A DNA stretch of 64,000 nt from Silvanigrella paludirubra (GCF_009208775.1 NZ_WFLM01000002.1:124001-188000); one strand, 5' to 3'; positions 18,490-28,171 are shown, numbered from the stretch's first letter. Notes: generated from the letters alone by a model not told the origin. Translations and numbers: made by a program.

Positions 18490-19782
18490 TTAATTATTTG
18501 ACTTCACTTTTAATGCAAATACAGCAATATAAACATAACAGATTAAAGGTACGATATAACTTAAATGGAGACCACCATTATCAGCAATATATCCTTGTAT
18601 CATTGGAATAATTGCACCACCAACAATAGCCATGCATATAATTCCAGAACCTTTTTCCATGAACTTTCCGAGATTTTGTGTACTTAATACAAAAATGGAT
18701 GGGAACATAATGGAATTAAATAAACCAACAGCAATAATACTATATAATGCAAAATGCCCCGATCCAAATATTGTAAATAATACTAAAATAGATGCAACAA
18801 CACCATGCACAAATAAAACTTTATTTGTTTTAAATTTTGTTGTGATAAAAGAACCAACAAAACGACCTACCATTGCTCCGCCCCAGTATAAACTGAGTTT
18901 ATCGCCCGCGTCTTTTAGACTCATATTTCCAACAGTTGGAGAAGCAATAAAGTTTACCATTAAACTACCAATGGCAACTTCTGCACCAACATAAGCAAAA
19001 ATAGCCAAGGTTCCCAAAACAAGTTTTGGATGATCAAATAATTTAAAATCTTTTGTCTCATTTTTTAGAGCAGAAGATACTTCTATCTTGTCGTTTGGAA
19101 ATTTAAAGAAGGCGAGAGCTACTGCTATCATAATAGCAAAACAAGCAAGTCCAAAATAAGGAAGCTGAACAGCGCTTGCCTGAGCAGTGTGATAAGCAAC
19201 AACCTCAGATTCTGGTAATTTTAAGAGCTCGTCTTTAGAAAGCATTGCTACAGATAAAATTAAAGCAGAGCCAATAATAGGTGCAATTGTTGTACCTAAG
19301 GAATTCAAGCCTTGCGCAAAAATAAGTCTACTAGAAGCTCTTTCTGGACCACCTAAAATAGTTAAATATGGATTTGCTGCAACTTGTAATATAACGATGC
19401 CACTAGCTAGTACAAACAAGCCACATAAAAACACTAAATAAATAGAAATTTTGGCGGAAAAAATAAAGGATAAACAACCTAAAGCTGTTAAAGAAAGTCC
19501 TATGATAAAACTTTTTTTATAGCCGTATTTTGAAATTAATTTACTTGCAGGCCAAGAAATTAAAAAATAAGCACCAAAAAAAGTGAACTGAACTAACATG
19601 GATTCTGTATAATTTAAAGAGAAAACCTCTTTTAAATGAGGAACTAAAATATCATTTAGGCAAGTAATAAAACCAAATAGAAAAAACAAGGTAGAAACAA
19701 CACCAATGGCAACATTATGATTTTGCTTTTTTTGCAAAACATGCGGCTCTTTAGGCTGAGTGTACTTCACAGCTGAGACCAT
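18490..19782 (-). CDS. nagP: MFS sugar permease of the FucP/GluP/NagP type
   Basis: The ATG at 19782 has AGAAGAGG 6 nt upstream and gives 430 residues. The N-terminal F-F-L-F-G-F-I-T-C-L-N-D-I-L motif and the W-P-A-S-K-L-I-S-K-Y-G motif are characteristic of the FucP family, H+-coupled sugar symporters that include fucose, glucose and GlcNAc (NagP) permeases. Twelve transmembrane segments fit. GlcNAc is proposed as the substrate because nagK, nagA and nagB-II occur in the window; glucose, galactose or fucose remain possible. It is a monocistronic unit with its own terminator. Confidence 0.7.
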   Translation of the reverse strand: MVSAVKYTQPKEPHVLQKKQNHNVAIGVVSTLFFLFGFITCLNDILVPHLKEVFSLNYTESMLVQFTFFGAYFLISWPASKLISKYGYKKSFIIGLSLTALGCLSFIFSAKISIYLVFLCGLFVLASGIVILQVAANPYLTILGGPERASSRLIFAQGLNSLGTTIAPIIGSALILSVAMLSKDELLKLPESEVVAYHTAQASAVQLPYFGLACFAIMIAVALAFFKFPNDKIEVSSALKNETKDFKLFDHPKLVLGTLAIFAYVGAEVAIGSLMVNFIASPTVGNMSLKDAGDKLSLYWGGAMVGRFVGSFITTKFKTNKVLFVHGVVASILVLFTIFGSGHFALYSIIAVGLFNSIMFPSIFVLSTQNLGKFMEKGSGIICMAIVGGAIIPMIQGYIADNGGLHLSYIVPLICYVYIAVFALKVKSNN

Positions 19783-20071
19783 TAAAAACCTCTTCTCAAT
19801 AAAAAAATGGATACCTCTAAATAACATCCTTGCATTTGTTATCACAATTTTGTTGCAATTTAAAAATGCTTAAGAGAGAACAATAAATTCGTCACAAATT
19901 TTATTGTTTAAAAACATTAAAAATAAAAAAAATGCCTATCTTTGGCTACATTGATAAGCAATATGAGACTTTTTTACAATCAATTTTATTCAAAAAAACA
20001 ATTAAATAATTGTATTAAGTACATTTTTCAAAAAAAACAAAGTATAACAAGAAATTTATAATTATTAACGT

Positions 20072-22675
20072 TTATTTTTTACTTGAATTCTGTTCGATTG
20101 CCGCCTGAGCCGAAGCTAGCATTGCGATTGGAATACGAAAAGGTGAACAACTTACATAATTTAGCCCCATGGAATGACAAAATTTAACACTGGAAGGCTC
20201 TCCTCCATGCTCCCCACAAATTCCTACTTTTAAAGAAGGATTCGTCTTTCTTCCTAATTCCGTAGCCATTTTTATGAGCTGACCAACTCCTTCTTGATCA
20301 AGCACAGCAAAAGGATCTTCATGCAAAATAGCTTCTTGTTTATAAACTCTTAAAAAGGGAGCGGAATCATCGCGGCTAAAACCATATGTCGTTTGTGTTA
20401 AATCATTTGTGCCAAAGCTAAAAAAATCGGCATATTGTGAAATTTTATCTGCTACAAGAGCCGCTCTTGGAACCTCAATCATGGTTCCAAAAGGAATTTG
20501 TGGTGCTAGTTTAGATAATCTATCTCGTAACCATTTCAATTCTTGAGCAATCCCAACAAGGGGAATCATGATTTCAGGATAAACTTTTTTCCCTTGAGCA
20601 CGGCATTTTTCAACAGCTTCAACAATTGCTTTCACTTGCATTTCATAAATTTCAGGGTGAGAAATACCTAATCTACAACCTCTATGCCCAAGCATAGGAT
20701 TCGCTTCATATAATGCTTTAACTCTTTGTTTGATATCTTCAGCAGACAATCCTAATTGATTAGATAAACTCATCATATCTTTGTCTGTGTGAGGCAAAAA
20801 CTCATGCAGTGGAGGATCTAATAAACGTATTGTTACCTCAAAGCCTTCCATTGCACTTAAAATACTTACAAAATCTTCACGTTGAAAAGGTAACAATTTT
20901 TCAAGAGCTTCTTTTCTTTCTTGAGCATTTTTAGCGAGAATCATTTGTCTCACATAAGGAAGTCTGCTTTCATCAAAGAACATATGTTCGGTTCGGCATA
21001 AACCAATTCCTTCAGCGCCAAAACTTCTTGCATAAATAGCATCTCGAGGAGTATCTGCATTGGCTCTAATTTTCATTTTTCTACATTCTTTAGCCCAATC
21101 CATGAAGGTATTAAAGTCACCACTAAGTTCTGCATTTTTTGTCTCCACTTTTCCAAGCATGACTTCGCCAGTAGAGCCGTCTAAAGTGATCCAATCCCCT
21201 TCTAAAACTTCAATTCCTGAAACTTTTACAGATTTATGTGATTGAGAAATAGTAAGCGAAGAACAGCCTGCTACACAACATTTACCCATTTGACGCGCCA
21301 CAACAGCTGCATGTGAAGTCATACCACCACGTGCTGTTAAAAAGCCCTGAGAAGCATACATTCCACCAATATCTTCAGGTGAGGTTTCGTCACGAACTAA
21401 AATAACAAGCTCGCCACGAGCTGCCCAGCTTTCTGCTTCAATCGCAGTAAATACGGCACGACCAGAAACAGCTCCTGGAGAAGCTGGCAAACCTTTCGCA
21501 ATTACTTGTTTATGAGCCCTTGGATCGAGGGTTGGGTGCAATAGTTTATCTAAATCTTGTGGATTCACTCGTAATAAGGCTTCTTCTTTCGTAAGTGTTC
21601 CTTCTTTAGCAAAATCAATTGCAATTTTTAAAGCTGCCTGTGTTGTTCTTTTTGCATTTCTTGTCTGCAATAAATATAGCTTACCTTCTTGAATGGTAAA
21701 TTCTATATCTTGAACATCTCTATAATGTTTTTCTAATTTTTTTCTAACATCTTGAAGCTGAACAAAAACTTCTGGCATTTCTTTTTCTAATAAAGAAAGA
21801 GTTTTTGGAGTACGAATACCCGCAACGACATCTTCTCCTTGAGCATTGATTAAATATTCACCGTAGAAAATATTTTCTCCCGTTGAGGGATCTCTTGTAA
21901 AACAAACCCCTGTTCCAGAGTCATTGCCCATATTTCCATAAACCATAGAACAAACATTTACTGCAGTTCCCCAATCATTTGGAATGGAGTGAATTTCACG
22001 ATATTTTTTAGCTCTATTGCAATTCCAACTTTTAAAAACAGCGCCTATGGCGGACCAAAGTTGCTCAAAAGGATTCTCTGGGAAATCTTCTCCCAAATGT
22101 TTATGATAAATTTGTTTAAAGGAAAGACACAACGACTTTAAATCTTCTGCAGAAAGACTTGTATCTTCATGATAACCTTTGTTTTTTTTGTAATTTTCAA
22201 GACAGTCTTCCATGTAGTGAGAATCTAATTCTTTTACAACATTCGAATACATTTGAATAAATCTTCTGTAAGAATCATAAGCAAAACGAGGATTTGCTGA
22301 TTTTTTTGCTAACGCTTCTACAGTGGAAGGATTCAGTCCTAAATTAAGAACCGTATCCATCATACCTGGCATGGATACCCTTGCCCCAGAACGTACACTT
22401 ACAAGCAAAGGGTTGATGGGATCTGCAAATTTTGCACCCATTGCCTCCTCAGTTTTTCTAAGAGATTCTTCAACTTGCTTTTTTACTTCAGGAGAAAAGT
22501 TTCCTTCTTCTTTTAAAAAGTCTAAACAAACCTTTGTAGAGATAGTAAAACCAGCAGGAACAGGAAGTTTTAAAGACGTCATTTCTGCTAAATTTGCACC
22601 TTTACCACCTAATTCTGCTTTCATAGAGGCATTACCGTCGGCGACTCCGCAACCAAAAAAGTAAACAAATTTCAT
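20072..22675 (-). CDS. ppdK: pyruvate, phosphate dikinase
   Basis: An 867-residue enzyme interconverting pyruvate + ATP + Pi and phosphoenolpyruvate + AMP + PPi. The N-terminal nucleotide-binding domain has K-A-E-L-G-G-K-G-A-N-L. The phospho-histidine swivel domain has L-T-A-R-G-G-M-T-S-H-A-A-V-V-A-R. The C-terminal TIM barrel has G-L-C-R-T-E-H-M-F, R-L-L-D-P-P-L-H-E and G-I-C-G-E-H-G-G. The ATG at 22675 has GGAGAA 7 nt upstream; the preceding in-frame TTG is less likely. It stands alone on the minus strand. Confidence 0.96.
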   Translation of the reverse strand: MKFVYFFGCGVADGNASMKAELGGKGANLAEMTSLKLPVPAGFTISTKVCLDFLKEEGNFSPEVKKQVEESLRKTEEAMGAKFADPINPLLVSVRSGARVSMPGMMDTVLNLGLNPSTVEALAKKSANPRFAYDSYRRFIQMYSNVVKELDSHYMEDCLENYKKNKGYHEDTSLSAEDLKSLCLSFKQIYHKHLGEDFPENPFEQLWSAIGAVFKSWNCNRAKKYREIHSIPNDWGTAVNVCSMVYGNMGNDSGTGVCFTRDPSTGENIFYGEYLINAQGEDVVAGIRTPKTLSLLEKEMPEVFVQLQDVRKKLEKHYRDVQDIEFTIQEGKLYLLQTRNAKRTTQAALKIAIDFAKEGTLTKEEALLRVNPQDLDKLLHPTLDPRAHKQVIAKGLPASPGAVSGRAVFTAIEAESWAARGELVILVRDETSPEDIGGMYASQGFLTARGGMTSHAAVVARQMGKCCVAGCSSLTISQSHKSVKVSGIEVLEGDWITLDGSTGEVMLGKVETKNAELSGDFNTFMDWAKECRKMKIRANADTPRDAIYARSFGAEGIGLCRTEHMFFDESRLPYVRQMILAKNAQERKEALEKLLPFQREDFVSILSAMEGFEVTIRLLDPPLHEFLPHTDKDMMSLSNQLGLSAEDIKQRVKALYEANPMLGHRGCRLGISHPEIYEMQVKAIVEAVEKCRAQGKKVYPEIMIPLVGIAQELKWLRDRLSKLAPQIPFGTMIEVPRAALVADKISQYADFFSFGTNDLTQTTYGFSRDDSAPFLRVYKQEAILHEDPFAVLDQEGVGQLIKMATELGRKTNPSLKVGICGEHGGEPSSVKFCHSMGLNYVSCSPFRIPIAMLASAQAAIEQNSSKK

Positions 22676-23000
22676 CAAAAAATTCTCCTTGTCAGCGTCT
22701 AGGTCAGATATACGAAGATATAATCCTACTATGACAGCTTTAACTCAACTTATAATAATTGTAAATTGACAATTATTCATTAGGCACTGTATAAACAATT
22801 TACAGTGGGTTTTTATTAGAGAAGATCATTCAGAAAATACTCGTATCTTTGAAAATATGATTAAAAAAAATTTATTTTAATGGCATTCTCTTTGAAAAAT
22901 TACTCTGTAATTATAAAGACTTATTTTTTTTTGCTCAAAATGAAAGCTTATACTTGTATCTCATCCTATTTTCTATTAGCTCTTTTAATAAGCAGAGAGT
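22676..23000. other. intergenic region upstream of ppdK with two small hairpins
   Basis: No gene is seen. Two inverted repeats occur: AATAATTGT/ACAATTATT (22754-22777) and CACTGTA/TACAGTG (22785-22807). The second is followed on the plus strand by GGTTTTTATT and looks terminator-like, yet no plus-strand gene precedes it. A small plus-strand RNA or an operator for ppdK are both possible; neither is supported further. Confidence 0.35.
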
Positions 23001-23038
23001 GTTTAGTCTTTCGACAAACTTTTTAAGAAAGACCAAAC
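23001..23038. promoter_or_regulatory. inverted repeat, candidate enhancer site for a sigma-54 activator
   Basis: Arms GTTTAGTCTTTC (23001-23012) and GAAAGACCAAAC (23027-23038) pair over 12 positions with one mismatch, spacer 14 nt. It lies about 60 bp upstream of the sigma-54 promoter at 23080, a usual place for an NtrC-type upstream activating sequence. A terminator is the alternative, but there is no gene to terminate. Confidence 0.4.
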
Positions 23039-23079
23039 ATTATCCTCTGTTTTTATTGAAAAACAAATACATTTAGGTG

Positions 23080-23096
23080 TGGCATTAAAATTGCTT
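23080..23096 (+). promoter_or_regulatory. sigma-54 (RpoN) promoter
   Basis: TGGCATTAAAATTGCTT matches the -24/-12 consensus TGGCAC-N5-TTGCW with the invariant GG-N10-GC spacing. Transcription would start around 23106, about 30 nt upstream of the ATG at 23135. Two intact sigma-54 activators are encoded in the same window (10223 and 60190). Confidence 0.7.
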
Positions 23097-23134
23097 AACC
23101 AAAATCAGAACGCATTTTGAAGAGGTAGGACACA

Positions 23135-23329
23135 ATGGGAGACGTAATCGATATTTTCTCAAGAAAAATCGTTAAAGAGAAGGAAAACACAATAAAAACA
23201 GCTAGTACTGAAGATGCTAAAACCACTTTTGAAAAACAAGCATCACGTAACAAAGCAAATCAAGAAAGATTACGCAAAGAGCGCGATCAAGCAAATAAAA
23301 ACGTTATGAAAAGTTATAGAATTAAATAA
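23135..23329 (+). CDS. 64-residue hydrophilic helical protein (DUF4169-like?)
   Basis: Short, highly charged protein predicted to be helical or coiled-coil throughout; no signal peptide or membrane segment. It begins M-G-D-V-I-D-I-F-S-R-K and ends with a basic stretch and S-Y-R-I-K. The pattern (short beta-like start, then a long K/R/E/A helix ending near H/Y-R) recalls DUF4169 proteins, but this is a weak resemblance. GAAGAGGTAGG precedes the ATG. It is directly behind the sigma-54 promoter and is followed by a strong hairpin, suggesting a discrete, regulated small mRNA. Confidence 0.65.
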   Translation: MGDVIDIFSRKIVKEKENTIKTASTEDAKTTFEKQASRNKANQERLRKERDQANKNVMKSYRIK

Positions 23330-23343
23330 TTAACCACTCCTAA

Positions 23344-23374
23344 AAGAGTTTGCTTAAATTAAAAGCAAACTCTT
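23344..23374 (+). terminator. hairpin after the 64-residue gene
   Basis: Perfect 12-bp stem AAGAGTTTGCTT (23344-23355) / AAGCAAACTCTT (23363-23374) with a 7-nt loop. The downstream sequence is AT-rich but has only a weak T-run, so termination may be partial and the next small gene may be read through. Confidence 0.65.
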
Positions 23375-23422
23375 AATTTAAATTTACAAAATTTGATTTA
23401 ATTTACTCAAAGGAAATAAAAT

Positions 23423-23674
23423 ATGATTTCAAGTTCTTCTAATAAAAGAAAAAACGTGCTTGATTTTGAATTTTTTAAATTACGCAAAAAAGAAAAACTA
23501 AATCAATTTATTTATCAAAAAGTTTCTAATAATCTTATAAATTTAAATAACAAACCAAAATCATTGGATGAAATTGACATATCAAATAGAATTCACAATA
23601 TTAAACAAAGCGTTCAACGGATCAATAAACTTATTTCTGAATTAAAGCAAATCTCGGACAAACCAAATAAATAA
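23423..23674 (+). CDS. 83-residue protein, unknown function
   Basis: A small, basic, Asn/Lys-rich protein without signal peptide or membrane segment. The C-terminal half (I-S-N-R-I-H-N-I-K-Q-S-V-Q-R-I-N-K-L-I) has a heptad-like pattern of Ile/Leu, suggesting a coiled coil. AAAGGAAATAAA precedes the ATG. It lies 93 nt after the sigma-54-linked gene, from which it is separated by a hairpin. I do not recognise a family. Confidence 0.55.
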   Translation: MISSSSNKRKNVLDFEFFKLRKKEKLNQFIYQKVSNNLINLNNKPKSLDEIDISNRIHNIKQSVQRINKLISELKQISDKPNK

Positions 23675-23766
23675 TATCCCCATTAAGTTGTCATTCCCTC
23701 AATTTATTGTAAAAAAGACACCGTCAGAGATTTTTTTTACTTTGTTCAATATAAGAGGGTTACTTT

Positions 23767-24615
23767 ATGGGAAGCATACCATTCTACGCAAAAAGATTTG
23801 TATCAGGATCTAACTTTGAAGAAGCTTTCAGTGTAGTTGAAAAACTAAACGATAAAAAAATCTGCGTTACCTTAGATGTCCTTGGCGAAAATATTAAAGA
23901 CAAGCCACAAGCCCTTAAATTTGTTGAAGAGTACGATCTATTATTAAAACGTATCGCAGAAAAACCACGAGATTGCTATGTTTCTATTAAACTAACAATG
24001 CTTGGACTCGATATTGATCATGAATTTTGCTACGAAAATCTTTCCAGAATTTTATCTATTGCCGATGAAAAGAAAATTCGTGTTGCTTTAGACATGGAAG
24101 GAACAGACTATACAGAACGTACAATTGCTATGTACGAACGTGCTGCAAAAGAATTTACAAGCCCTGAAATTGTACTTCAAGCTTATTTATTAAGAACAGA
24201 AGAGGATATCAATCGTATTATTGCTGCAAATGGAAAAATCCGTTTATGCAAAGGTGCTTATAAAGAACCACAAGAAAAAGCCCTTCAAAAAATGCCCCTC
24301 ATTGTTGAAAATTATAAAAAATTAATTCAAAAACTTTTACTAAATGGCAAAAGAGTTTGCATTGCAAGTCATGATGATGAAATAATTGAATTTTGTATTA
24401 ATTTTATTGAAAATAATAACATTCCTAAAGACAGATATGAATTTCAAATGCTCTATGGAATGCGTGAAAAGACATGGTCTCGCATCAGAGAAAAAGGACA
24501 TAATATGACAATTTATGTTCCATATGGTGAAGATTGGCAAGCATATTACACAAGAAGATTAGCAGAAAGAAAAGAAAACGTATTTTTTGTTTTAAAGAAT
24601 CTTTTTAGATCTTAA
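23767..24615 (+). CDS. proline dehydrogenase (monofunctional PRODH)
   Basis: A 282-residue FAD-dependent enzyme oxidising proline to pyrroline-5-carboxylate. It has the TIM-barrel motifs D-V-L-G-E (strand 1), V-S-I-K-L-T, A-L-D-M-E-G, L-Q-A-Y-L-L-R-T, R-L-C-K-G-A-Y-K-E, I-A-S-H-D and the signature Y-Y-T-R-R-L-A-E-R-K-E-N that binds substrate carboxylate. The length suits a monofunctional PRODH rather than PutA. AGAGGG precedes the ATG. No P5C dehydrogenase is adjacent; an APC amino acid permease follows on the same strand. Confidence 0.9.
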   Translation: MGSIPFYAKRFVSGSNFEEAFSVVEKLNDKKICVTLDVLGENIKDKPQALKFVEEYDLLLKRIAEKPRDCYVSIKLTMLGLDIDHEFCYENLSRILSIADEKKIRVALDMEGTDYTERTIAMYERAAKEFTSPEIVLQAYLLRTEEDINRIIAANGKIRLCKGAYKEPQEKALQKMPLIVENYKKLIQKLLLNGKRVCIASHDDEIIEFCINFIENNNIPKDRYEFQMLYGMREKTWSRIREKGHNMTIYVPYGEDWQAYYTRRLAERKENVFFVLKNLFRS

Positions 24616-24630
24616 ATAGATTTTAAGATC
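24608..24630 (+). terminator. hairpin overlapping the proline dehydrogenase stop
   Basis: Stem GATCTTAAA (24608-24616) / TTTAAGATC (24622-24630), 5-nt loop, covering the TAA at 24613-24615. There is no clear T-run afterwards, so termination is tentative. Confidence 0.45.
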
Positions 24631-24738
24631 CTTACCTTATTCTATCCTCCCATTAATTCTAAGATAATATTGACAAAATATTTTTTTTAAATAATAAAGA
24701 ATATATAGATATTCCTATTATTTTAGAGATTTAATTAC

Positions 24739-24766
24739 TTGACAAAAGTGCATACACTAGCATAAT
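24739..24766 (+). promoter_or_regulatory. sigma-70 type promoter of the APC permease gene
   Basis: TTGACA (24739-24744) and CATAAT (24761-24766) separated by 16 bp, ending about 54 nt before the GTG start at 24820. The -35 box is perfect and the -10 box is 5 of 6. Confidence 0.65.
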
Positions 24767-24819
24767 AGTTCCTAAATTGCTAAAGAGCAGCAGTTCAAAT
24801 AAATGAGGAGAGCGTTCTT

Positions 24820-26400
24820 GTGTTACCTAAAAGGAATATTGGCTTAATTGGAGTTACGCTTGCCTCTGTCGGAAGTATGATCGGATCGGGATGGCTTTTT
24901 GGTCCTCTTTATGCAGCTCAAATGGCTGGTCCTGCTTCTATTCTTTCTTGGTTTTTAGGCGGCTTTTTCTTTATTTTTATAGTTTTAGTTTTCTCAGAGT
25001 TGTCCTCAATGTTCCCTATTATGGGAGGACTTACAAGTTATTCCTTTTTTTCACATGGAAAATTTACAGGAATAATTACTGGGTGGATTTATTTTCTTTG
25101 TTTTGCAACTATTGTACCTATAGAGTCTTTAGCAGTAGTTCAATATTCAAGTACTTATTTTCCAATGCTAGTAACAAGTAATTCATTAGGCAAACATGAA
25201 TTATCAACAATAGGTTATTTTGCAGCTGCAATTATTTTATTTATTATGATTTTTGTAAATAGATATAGCATTAAATTATTAACAAGAACAAACTCAATTG
25301 CAACAATTTGGAAAGTTCTTGTTCCCTTATTAATTGCATTTGCATTTATATTTAGCTCGCAAAGTAATTATAATAATTTAACTCAATATGATGGATTTGC
25401 TCCTTATGGAATTCAGGGAATCATGGCAAGTTTATCTGTCGGAGGAATTATTTTTGCATTTGGTGGATTCCAGTCTGGAATTATTCTAGCTGGAGAAACG
25501 AAAAACCCTCAAAGAAATATACCTCTAGCAACAATTAGTTCTCTATTTATTGTGACAATTTTATATGTACTTATTCAAACTGCATTTGTTGTAGCTGTTC
25601 CAGATACTTCCCTAGCACAAGGGTGGAGTCAATTAAATTTTGTTGGCGATTTGGGACCCTTTGCAGGACTTGCAATTGCTGCAGGCTTTACCATTTTATG
25701 TGCTTTATTATATATAGATGCTGTTGTTTCTCCATTTGGTTCGGGATTAATTATGACCTCAACAACAGCTAGAGTTATGCATGGATTAGGCACAATAGAT
25801 GCCGCACCTAAATTTGTAACTAAATTAAATAAACATGGTTCGCCAGAAAATTCATTATGGTTAAGTTTTGCTGTAGGATTAATTCTAATCTTTCCTTTTC
25901 CTGGCTGGAAAGAAATGGTTACATTTTTAACATCATCCTATGTTGTTACTTTATCTGTAACACCTATAGCTCTTGTTGTTTTAAGAGATAAATATCCTGA
26001 ACTTAAAAGACCTTTTAAACTCCCCTTCTTTAAGTTTATATCTTTAATTGCATTTTGTATTTGTGGTTTAATGATGCACTGGATTGGTTTTACTGTATTA
26101 ATTAAACTCACATGCATTATTATTCTTTTTGTTGGAATTTACTCAATTGTGCTTTATCAAAAAAGAAGAAGTCTAATAAAAACGTTAGATCTTAAAAGCT
26201 CTTCTTGGATATTCGTTTACTTAACTGGATTTACAATAATAAATTATTTTTCTAAATTTGGAAATGGCACAGGACAACTTTCAACTATAAATAGCAATAT
26301 TATAGCAATCTTGTTTAGCTTATTTGTATTCTTTTTTGCCTGTAAAATTTCTTTAAAAAGACAACAAATTATAAAAAATATTGATGAAGTAAAAAAATAA
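24820..26400 (+). CDS. APC-family amino acid permease
   Basis: A 526-residue inner-membrane protein with ~12-14 hydrophobic segments. The first helix, G-V-T-L-A-S-V-G-S-M-I-G-S-G-W-L-F-G-P, carries the G-S-G unwound motif of APC transporters. E-T-K-N-P-Q-R-N-I-P in the middle is also typical. Translation starts at GTG with GAGGAG 9 nt upstream; the ATG at 24802 is in another frame. It may import proline or glutamate given the upstream proline dehydrogenase, but the substrate cannot be read from sequence. It converges with ggt, with a 1-nt gap. Confidence 0.85.
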   Translation: MLPKRNIGLIGVTLASVGSMIGSGWLFGPLYAAQMAGPASILSWFLGGFFFIFIVLVFSELSSMFPIMGGLTSYSFFSHGKFTGIITGWIYFLCFATIVPIESLAVVQYSSTYFPMLVTSNSLGKHELSTIGYFAAAIILFIMIFVNRYSIKLLTRTNSIATIWKVLVPLLIAFAFIFSSQSNYNNLTQYDGFAPYGIQGIMASLSVGGIIFAFGGFQSGIILAGETKNPQRNIPLATISSLFIVTILYVLIQTAFVVAVPDTSLAQGWSQLNFVGDLGPFAGLAIAAGFTILCALLYIDAVVSPFGSGLIMTSTTARVMHGLGTIDAAPKFVTKLNKHGSPENSLWLSFAVGLILIFPFPGWKEMVTFLTSSYVVTLSVTPIALVVLRDKYPELKRPFKLPFFKFISLIAFCICGLMMHWIGFTVLIKLTCIIILFVGIYSIVLYQKRRSLIKTLDLKSSSWIFVYLTGFTIINYFSKFGNGTGQLSTINSNIIAILFSLFVFFFACKISLKRQQIIKNIDEVKK

Positions 26401-26401
26401 T

Positions 26402-28171
26402 TTATTTTTCAAAGACACCTATGGCAGCATCACCTTCGGATCTAGGATCAGAGGCGCCAAAATAAATTTCATTTTGTATTTTTTGTTCTGCTGCCTGTAT
26501 AGAACCAAAGGGTCTACTTTGGTTTAATTTATGACCCATACTTTTTAATTTTTCAATTGTATCTTCGCTTAATCCCTCTTCATAATAAATTTCATCTGGC
26601 CATAACTGACTATGTGTTCTTGATCTTGATAATGAAGTTGCTATATTTAAATTATAATCAATGTAGCCAACTAAAAAATTAAAAATTTGGGTAATTATAC
26701 GGCTTCCTCCTGGAGCTCCGGTTGCTAATAAAGGTTCATTCTTTTCATTTAAAACTAATGTTGGCGTCATAGAACTTAATGGTCTTTTTGAAGGCTCAAT
26801 TGAATTTGCTTCCCCTTGAATGAGTCCAAAAGAATTTGCTGCGCCTACCTTAATTGTAAAATCACCCATTTCATTATTTAAAAGAATTCCTGTTCCTTTA
26901 ACAACTTTGCCATTTCCAAATAAAAAATTGAGAGTATAAGTATTTGATACCATATTTCCATCTTTATCAATCACCGAAAAATGAGTTGTATTTCCATTTT
27001 GATTTGCTTCAATTTTTAGACCATTTGTCTGAATTTCATTTGATGGTGTATGATAATCTTTATTCATTTTTTCAAATATTTTTCTAGCATATGATTTAGA
27101 AATAAGTTGCTCAATAGGATTTTTTACAAAATTAGGATCACCTAACTGTGTATTTCTATCATAATATGCGTAATTCATTATTTCAGTTACAATATGATAA
27201 TATTTAGCACTATTTAATGAAATTTCTTTCATATTAAAATTTTCAAGAATATTTAGCATTTCAATTAAAGTAACACCGCCTGAACTCGGAGGAGGAACGG
27301 ATAAAATTTGATACCCACGGTATGTTCCAATAATAGGTTCCATTTCTTCGGCTTTATAATTTTTTAGATCCTCTTTTGTTATAAGACCACCATTGACTTC
27401 CATATCTTTTACAATTTTATCGGCAATAGCTCCCTCATAAAATGCCTTTGTCCCCTGCTTAGAAATGAGCTCAAGAGTTTTTGCTAAATCACTTTGAACT
27501 AATAAATTTCCTATAAATTTTGGTTTTTTATTTTCATCAAAAAATATTTTTACAGATTCATCACTTGTTAAAAGAAGATCTTTATCTTTAACAAGTGATT
27601 TATATAAAGGGTGACTTATTTTAAATCCTTTTTTTGCTAAATCAATTGAAGGTTGCATTACTTTACTTAAAGACATTGTACCGTATTTTTTTAAAGCCAT
27701 GTTTAAACCATAAACAGTCCCAGGAACGCCAACAGATTTGTAGCTTTTATCAACAATATCTCCATTTACAGATAAGTCTTTATTTAAAAACATATCCTTA
27801 TATGCTTTTTTGGGAGCAGTTTCTCTATAATTTATAACAATAGATTTTTTTTGTTTATTTAACCAAATTAACATAAATCCACCGCCACCAATATTTCCCG
27901 CTTTAGGTAAAGTAACAGCAAGAGCATATCCAACAGCAACGGCAGCATCGACAGCATTTCCACCCTGACTTAAAATTTGGGCACCTACTCGTGATGCTAT
28001 TTCTTCTTGAGTAACGACAATACCCTTTTTTCCAAAAACAGGATTGAATATCTGAGTTGTTTCAGTAATAGGAAAATCTTGTTTATTTTTAATTTCTTTA
28101 GAATAAGAATTAAACGATGTTAAAAATAATAAATTTACAAATATTAATAAGCATATTTTATTTGCTCTCAT
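26402..28171 (-). CDS. ggt: gamma-glutamyltranspeptidase
   Basis: An Ntn-hydrolase precursor of 589 residues with a signal peptide (F-N-S-Y-S-K), acting in the periplasm or outside to cleave glutathione and gamma-glutamyl compounds. The autocatalytic threonine starts the small subunit at T-T-H-F-S-V-I-D-K-D-G-N-M-V-S. G-N-I-G-G-G-G-F, the R-E-T-A-P motif and G-A-P-G-G-S-R-I-I are also present. The neighbouring APC permease could take up the released amino acids (inference). Confidence 0.95.
   Translation of the reverse strand: MRANKICLLIFVNLLFLTSFNSYSKEIKNKQDFPITETTQIFNPVFGKKGIVVTQEEIASRVGAQILSQGGNAVDAAVAVGYALAVTLPKAGNIGGGGFMLIWLNKQKKSIVINYRETAPKKAYKDMFLNKDLSVNGDIVDKSYKSVGVPGTVYGLNMALKKYGTMSLSKVMQPSIDLAKKGFKISHPLYKSLVKDKDLLLTSDESVKIFFDENKKPKFIGNLLVQSDLAKTLELISKQGTKAFYEGAIADKIVKDMEVNGGLITKEDLKNYKAEEMEPIIGTYRGYQILSVPPPSSGGVTLIEMLNILENFNMKEISLNSAKYYHIVTEIMNYAYYDRNTQLGDPNFVKNPIEQLISKSYARKIFEKMNKDYHTPSNEIQTNGLKIEANQNGNTTHFSVIDKDGNMVSNTYTLNFLFGNGKVVKGTGILLNNEMGDFTIKVGAANSFGLIQGEANSIEPSKRPLSSMTPTLVLNEKNEPLLATGAPGGSRIITQIFNFLVGYIDYNLNIATSLSRSRTHSQLWPDEIYYEEGLSEDTIEKLKSMGHKLNQSRPFGSIQAAEQKIQNEIYFGASDPRSEGDAAIGVFEK

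Noticed and set aside
22689-22724. Plus-strand TTGTCA / TATAAT promoter-like pair
   Set aside because: The spacer is 24 nt, too long for sigma-70, and no plus-strand gene follows.
22881-22895. Second sigma-54-like site, TGGCATTCTCTTTGA
   Set aside because: The spacing is right, but the -12 box reads GA rather than GC and no gene start lies close downstream.
24802-24819. ATG 24802 as start of the APC permease
   Set aside because: It is in a different frame; GTG 24820 has GAGGAG at good spacing.
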